Positions 58,653 to 64,000 of a DNA stretch of 64,000 nt are shown one piece after another. Location of the stretch: NCBI GenBank assembly GCA_035048495.1, contig CM068552.1, forward strand, positions 27,220,154-27,284,153, in the 5' to 3' direction. Each line of letters begins with the position of its first letter. Position 1 is the stretch's first letter. Source of the stretch: Euptelea pleiosperma (Eukaryota; Streptophyta; Magnoliopsida; Ranunculales; Eupteleaceae). The position numbers and the translations under genes are program-made. The notes beneath the pieces were generated by a model that saw only the letters and a list, made by a program, of their open reading frames with translations, made no database searches and had not been told where the DNA came from.

Positions 58653-59745
58653 TACTACAAAGAGCTTCAAAGGCACGGTAGTGAAAAGCATGACAAGAAA
58701 GTTTGAATGTAGATGCCCAATTATATGTTGAGCACGCCAACATTACCCTAGCCCATAAGTTAGCTGACGTTTAAAAGACCAACAAAATGGTGGCAACAAT
58801 CAAATAGATAAACCTGTAAGAAGACCCCAAGTGAGAATTCTGAAACAACACCATCTTTTTCTACTAAACCTACCATCTTCAAAGCACTTATAACAGTAGG
58901 ACGAGTCTATTTCCAAAGTCGAATAAAAGTGATAATTAGCATATTAATTCATTGGACAAGTAACACTATCAAACTCCGGGGTAAAATTTTGAGGTCTGGT
59001 TGGAAAACTATAGTTAGTTATAAGTTTAAGCATTTCAGACATAGAGTGAAGTTCATTTCGAGACCTCGATGCCCAAATCGGTCAAACGAGGTCAGAATCT
59101 CTCAAAACCTTTTCCAACACTTCAAACATGTTGAAACAAATGTATTGGAAGAGGCGGGGTCAATTTTCGAGGTTCAGTTCAAAAATTGTAGTCAATTATA
59201 GGTTTGGGCATTTCTGACTTAGAAGTGAAGTCAATTTCGAGACCTCAATGCCCAAATCGGACAAACAAGGTCAAAATCAATCAAAACCTTTTTCCAACGC
59301 GTCAAACGTATTGAAACAAATGTATTAAAAGAAACGAGATCAAATTTCGAGGTCTGATTAGGAAACTATAGTCAAGTCATTATATGTTTGAAGTGCAACA
59401 CAGTGAGTTGTAGGTTTATTAGGGAATTCAGGCTTTTAAATAAGTCAAGTTTAAATAACTTATTTTTTATTATAAGTTTTAGCATTTGTTATTCTAATTA
59501 TTTTATTATTTTGTGTTTTGCAAGATTTAGTTGATGATTGATCTGATGCAGATTTTGTGTCTTCTTCTGTCACTGATTGCCTCTAAAACCCTTGTGTCTG
59601 CCGCTAAAAAAAGTATTTGGATGGACTTAGCGGCAGCCATTTGTGGGTTAGCCGCCGCTAAAACCTTTAGCGACAGGTTGAAACGTTTAGCAGCGGTTTT
59701 TTATACCTTTAGCGGCCGTCACTAATACCCTTTTCTCTTGTAGTG
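58653..59745. mobile_element. CACTA-like non-autonomous element
   Basis: The right end reads, on the minus strand, CACTACAAGAG, the canonical CACTA terminus. It is followed inward by many ccgctaaa / tttagcgg subterminal repeats (59590-59730). The left end tactacaaagagc is a diverged match. Comparing the two plantacyanin blocks shows this stretch interrupts the second block between 'taatca' and 'cttacta', with 3-bp flanks tca (58650-58652) and cca (59746-59748). The interior includes a 179-bp tandem pair at about 59000-59360. There is no transposase. Confidence 0.6.
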
Positions 59746-60137
59746 CCACTCAAGGTTTAAAGGAGGCCATTTTAACGGTTAAACGGACTGGGGGCATTAC
59801 CGTTTAAATGGCTGTTAAAACGGATTGAAACGGCCAGGGGCAAAAATGGAAAAAAGAGAAAAAAATGGAATTAAACGGAAAAAATGGTGCTGAAATTCAA
59901 ATTTTGAAATTTGAAAATTAAAAAAAATGGAATTTAATGGATTTTAACGGAATTACACGGTAGTTTTTTTCACAAAAATTTTCAGAATTAAATGGCTGTT
60001 TAAATGATTTTAACGGCCGTTAAAACAAAAAACGGCCGTTTTATTCAAAACCGATAAAACGTGTTTAAACGGTTTTAACGGAAACGGACTTGGGTCGTTA
60101 CCGTTTAAACGGCCGTTTTTAAAACCATGGTGCCACT
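59743..60137. mobile_element. hAT-type MITE, copy 2
   Basis: The element spans 59751-60129 (379 bp), starting caaggtttaaagg and ending aaaaccatg, the inverted orientation of copy 1. Perfect 8-bp target duplications gtgccact lie at 59743-59750 and 60130-60137. The target site straddles the end of the CACTA-like element. The interior is again rich in cgtttaaacgg and ttttaacgg blocks. Confidence 0.85.
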
Positions 60138-60339
60138 TACTAAAGGAGTCGCACAAACCATACCACGCCACATAAATAATTACCAAAGAAACGCTGAAAT
60201 AGCACAAGGGAACATGGCTCATGTACCAAACTCTCTCATTTTATTTAGTAGCCACTCTAGTTACATAAGGCTCGTCACTCTCTGACCACTCGTAGTAAAG
60301 TATCTATCTATTAGTAATAACGATAGTGTGCATCTCGAA

Positions 60340-60808
60340 TTACATTGCACTAACAGCAATCTTCATCCCCGACTGACAGTGACCAACAAAATTGCAGATG
60401 AAGAAGTTCTGACCCTTCACTAGTTTGATCTGATCATTTCCTGTCTTATACACTTTTGCACCCCTTGGCGTCTTGCAACTGCTGTAACCATTCCTGTTTA
60501 CTGCAACGACGTTGTGGATCGTTGGATTGTACTTGAAAACTGCACCATGAACATAAGTTTGGTTGAGTCACACTTAAAATATAACAAATGACCAGATTAT
60601 AGAGCATAAAAGACTAACAATACATACCCAGTACGTCACCGGCCCTGAAACGCTTCCCCTTGGGCCAGCTAGCCGTGTTAAAGGTCCAACCACCAGAATC
60701 CCCGACTGTATAAGTCGATGCATGAACGATCTCGCAGTGAAGCAGTAGACAGAGTAGTGAGACTACTGCAATAGTCACAGCTCTAGCACTGCCTCTTCCC
60801 TGTGCCAT
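60340..60808 (-). CDS. Plantacyanin (basic blue copper protein) 2, 2 exons
   Basis: Exons on the minus strand are 60808-60628 and 60539-60340, with lengths identical to plantacyanin 1 (181 and 200 nt), giving 126 residues. Signal peptide, TYTVGDSGGW and copper ligands (PTIHNV, CNFVGHCQSGM) are all kept. There are about 13 amino-acid differences from copy 1, several of them conservative (for example V/L in the signal peptide, S/R before FRAGDV, K for Q twice). No disabling change was found, so both copies should be functional secreted copper proteins. A TATA box is conserved at 60907-60914. The flanking DNA is duplicated too, so this arose by segmental tandem duplication. Confidence 0.93.
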
Positions 60809-60906
60809 ATCTTACGTACTGCAAACAAGAAGAAGTAGAGAAAGAAGGGAAGACAAAAGCTGAAGCTAAGGCTGAGATGTGTGATGATCCCAGACAAGGA
60901 GGTGAG

Positions 60907-60914
60907 CTTTTATA
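60907..60914 (-). promoter_or_regulatory. TATA box of plantacyanin 2
   Basis: TATAAAAG on the minus strand lies about 100 bp upstream of the ATG, in the same context as in copy 1. Confidence 0.6.
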
Positions 60915-61431
60915 GGGGTGTTAGGGCATGAATCGTGGAAGGGGTGACACCGTGACGCCAAAGTCACGAGAAAGAAGATTTTGCTGATCTGAGTTTCAAA
61001 AGTCATTGTTAAATATTCTAAATTGATCTAACAAGTAACAACCCACAATGGCCATTAAGTTGGACTTTCGGATCAAATCGGTCCACCAGTACTGTGGCAG
61101 GATTTCCACTAGCGTTACAGTGAATTGAATGGCCAATTAATGTCGTAGTGCCTAGTGGACTTTTGTCTGAATCTAATAATTATTAACGGAGAAATCCAAG
61201 CTACCCGTCGAGTATACACTAGGAACGGTCCACCTTTCTGATACTCAGATTGCACAAGTGCAGGGTTAGTGGGACCCACCGGCGATGGATTTGTCGTAGA
61301 AGATCGTAGCGGCTTTCTCGCCATCCAACGAAGGTGAATTAGACCGGATTGTTATGATTATCACATTGGGTTGATTTTGGTGTACAGGATCTCGTGGGTG
61401 GGACCGCTTGTGTTGGGTTTCACTCTGCCTG

Positions 61432-61820
61432 TTTGTGTCACAAGATGTTGTGACGGAAGCCGTCACAGCACTCAATACGAGCCATGTGGCACACGATCAG
61501 AGGGCACTGACCGTATGGATGTTTGACCAGTTCCTCGGTGGACCTACAAACCAAAAATCAGCCTGATTAGTGATTTACAACCTTTGGATTTTTGTACCCA
61601 AATAACGCTCAATAATGCTAAAATTTCTACCGTTAAAATTAACCCGTGAAAATAACTTCAATGGAATCGGTTAGAAATTACTCATCAAGCTGAGTTTTTG
61701 TGTACCGTTTCACCGAGGGACTGGCCAAACATCCATACGGTCGTAGTCCTCAAATAGTATGCCACGTGGCTCATATTAAATGCTGTGACCGGCTTCCGTC
61801 ACAACATCTTGTGACACAAG
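61432..61820. mobile_element. Palindromic-ended MITE (possibly Mutator-like)
   Basis: Inverted ends of about 35 bp (ttgtgtcacaagatgttgtg at the left and its complement at the right) bound 389 bp. A further inner inverted pair (aatcagcctgattagtgatt against attactcatcaagctgag) makes the unit fold back. A possible 9-bp duplication is tttcactct (61418-61426) and ttttactct (61821-61829), 8 of 9 matching, though the left one is offset by 5 bp. A related half-copy lies at about 49370-49650. Confidence 0.65.
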
Positions 61821-61991
61821 TTTTACTCTTTCTACACTACAATTATACTGAGCGGCGAAATGACCTTTTAAGGGTTTATCATTGAAATAGCTTTAACACT
61901 TAATCATCATCATCATGTAAGTCCTTTCACGTCGATACGAGGTCGGCTGCACGGATTTTGTTCTCATACAATCCTAGCTAGAGCGGATAAA

Positions 61992-62228
61992 GCTTTGATG
62001 ACCAGCCCTGTCATCAAGAGAGATGACAGGGCAGGAGATCTGGGCACGTGTAGTTTGTACGGCGGACCACCTCGGCCTTACCACACGTACCAAGGTGAGT
62101 ACTTGAGTGCTTTTTCCCAAAACACTCACCTGTGTACGTGCGGTGAGGCTGAGGTGGTCCGTCCTACAAAATGCACTTGCCCAGCTCGGCTCCCCTGTCA
62201 TCTCCCTTCAAGGGCCCTGTCATCAAAG
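61992..62228. mobile_element. Foldback element
   Basis: The two halves are near-complementary: ctttgatgacc..cctgtcatc at the left and gccctgtcatcaaag at the right, with gcggaccacctcggcctta against tgaggctgaggtggtccg and ggtgagtac against cactcacct inside. The arms cover over 100 bp each, giving a single large hairpin. The antisense open frames here only reflect the palindrome. Confidence 0.65.
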
Positions 62229-63311
62229 TTTTTCATCTAAAGCCGTCTCGGCAAGTTTCTTAAAAACATTCTCTCAAAACCTTCCTCTACGTTGACTAGG
62301 GGAAGCCACGTCTAATGTACGCGCACCTTATGAGTGGCAGCATTTTACACGTAGCACACATTTAGAGTGGTATGGATGTTTTTCTCATCTCTAGGTGGAC
62401 TTACTTTCGAAAATTCATCCTGATTAACAATTTTTATCCATTGGATTTAAGTTTTTTTCATAGTTTGTTTTCAACAGTAGACTTTTAGCATTACTACTAT
62501 TTAGCACCTAGTTTGAGATGCATTTTTGGCTAATGATACCACCATCCACGTACAACTGACCCGTATAGATGTTTTGCCTATCTCTATGTGGATGTACCTA
62601 TAAAAATTCATTCCGGTTAGTAATGAGTTTTGACACCATTAAATATGGTCATATTATGAGCCAATCGTAAATATCACTAACCATATGGATGTTTTGCCCA
62701 TCCATAGTTGGACTTACATATTAAAATTCATCTTGATCAGTAATTGATAACTGAGTATTTTTCTTGATTTATTTGTAATTGTGGATTTTGATCATTATGA
62801 TCTAAAGGTTAGAAATCACTAATCAGGTGTATTTTTGTTACATAAGTCCATCTAGGGATGGACCAAACATCTATACGGTCAGCAGCGTCTCATAAGATGC
62901 AATAATTGCTTGCACAGTTGAGTTGAAATGTGAAAGTACTGAATGACTCAAGCACTCTTGTAATTTTAAAAAATATAAAAATCTGAAATAAACAATTTTG
63001 TCAATTTAAAGAACTTGAGGGTATATTAGAAAAAAAGATTTATTTTACTTTTTTAACATTGAATGAGTTACAGGATGACGTGTGCTTGTAGGGTGACGTG
63101 TTCTTTGGCACCAAAAAGACTAAGAAACTACTGTCAAGTAAATAAAATGAAGAAAAGAAAAATAATAATAATAAAGGTATTCAAGGGATATTGGGGTTTA
63201 GCATGAGACACGCAAAAAGGGCCTACGCCTTTTAAGTAGTAGAATAAATTTTCCTTTCTTACTAAAATACCCATGGCACTTAAAATGACCCTTGAATGGT
63301 TTAAATAAAAA
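62229..63311. other. Repeat debris without genes
   Basis: It contains several pieces of the 'atctatacggtcag' dispersed repeat family (about 62370-62600, 62640-62720, 62830-62890) and AT-rich sequence. No gene was recognised. Confidence 0.5.
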
Positions 63312-63465
63312 CAAGCAAGCAACTCCCAAAAGAATTGCACGGATGCAACAGTCCAAAAATGAAAAAATAATCCATATTTTAAGAGGTTAAAACATTGGAA
63401 GAAATTTTTCTTGTCTTATGCTGGTTGCATCTGTGCAACTCTCTCAAGGGGATGCTTGCTAGCGT
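63312..63465. mobile_element. Long-TIR MITE, copy 3 (GCTAGCAAGC family)
   Basis: Inverted segments caagcaagcaactccc..ggatgcaac and ggttgcatctgtgcaac..gcttgctagcg bound about 150 bp. It lies outside the plantacyanin duplication, so it is an independent insertion. Confidence 0.55.
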
Positions 63466-63751
63466 TCTATTTTTTGTTATTAAGCTGCATTTGAACCCTT
63501 ACTATCCACTGTTCAAAAGCGTAGTGGATTGTAGCGCGATGTGATTGGCCACTGCTTGGCTGCTTCAAAAATTTATGTTTAATTAAAAACAAATGGGCAG
63601 CTTCCACTTTCCAACTTTAAAATTTTATTTTTCTAACTCACCCTTGAGTTGCCACAATTTTCAAATTTGTTCTTTTAAATTAATATTTGAGAATGGTCCT
63701 TCAATTGCCAAATTTTCAAAACAATCCCTATCTTGTCAGTGTTCCCAAAAC

Positions 63752-64000
63752 CAAGGTTTAAAGGGGACCGTTATAACGGTACAACGGACTGGGTGTGTTA
63801 CCGTTATAACGAAAAAAACGCTTAGGGGTAAAAATGGGAAAAAAATAGAAATAACGAAAAAAAATGGAAAAAATGTAGCTGAAATTCAATTTTTGAATTT
63901 TAAAATTTGAATTTCAAAATTTCAAAAATGAAAAATAACAGAATATAACGGAAAATAACGAAAATAACGGCCGTTTTTTTTCACAAATTTTCAAGAAAAT
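63752..64000. mobile_element. hAT-type MITE, copy 3 (diverged, cut by window end)
   Basis: It starts caaggtttaaaggggaccg as in copy 2, but the internal motif is cgttataacgg rather than cgtttaaacgg, so it belongs to a diverged subfamily. The element continues past the window edge, so its right end and TSD cannot be checked. The frame at 63593-63910 runs across its edge and is not a gene. Confidence 0.65.

Overview
This is nuclear DNA from a flowering plant. It has intron-containing genes with plant gene structure (a YUCCA-type auxin enzyme and two plantacyanins), plant LTR-retrotransposon lineages (Athila-like, Tat-like, chromovirus-like), and hAT, PIF/Harbinger-like and CACTA-type small DNA transposons. 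The species cannot be read from the sequence. Low gene density and repeats nested in repeats suggest a large genome.

Layout. (1) 1-3.6 kb: a complete four-exon YUCCA10/11-like gene on the + strand, with a TATA box and a first intron filled by microsatellites and a ~160-bp minisatellite. (2) 3.6-4.7 kb: a hAT-type MITE and a stray duplicate of the YUCCA 3' end. (3) 4.7-32.4 kb: a four-level nest. A pol-deleted Tat-like element (A, minus strand) is interrupted in its gag region by a solo LTR (S1). S1 is interrupted by a full-length Athila-like element (B, minus strand, 2.6-kb LTRs). The 5' LTR of B is interrupted by a second solo LTR (S2). S1, B and S2 share LTR ends, so this family has inserted into itself twice. 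(4) 32.4-38.4 kb: a decayed Tat-like gag-protease-RT fragment, a tandem array whose units contain hairpins, and a relic LTR. (5) 38.4-49.3 kb: a second Tat-like element (C, minus strand) with both LTRs and a perfect 5-bp target duplication, sitting inside an older Harbinger-like element. (6) 49.8-64 kb: several MITEs, a chromovirus RT relic, LTR relics, and a tandem duplication carrying two intact plantacyanin genes on the minus strand, about 8.5 kb apart.

Only three genes look intact: YUCCA, plantacyanin 1 and plantacyanin 2. All retroelement reading frames carry stops, frameshifts or lost catalytic residues. The most interesting system is in A and C. Each carries, on the strand opposite gag-pol and between pol and the 3' LTR, an intron-bearing gene of the 'putative gypsy type transposon' (Transposase_28-like) family ending in a coiled coil. 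Each of these genes has its own TATA box 176-189 bp inside the LTR edge and a minisatellite beyond its 3' end.

Target-site duplications let the insertions be ordered. In the nest the order is A, then S1, then B, then S2. At the plantacyanin locus the order is a MITE, then the segmental duplication, then a CACTA-type insertion, then a hAT MITE that landed on the CACTA terminus.
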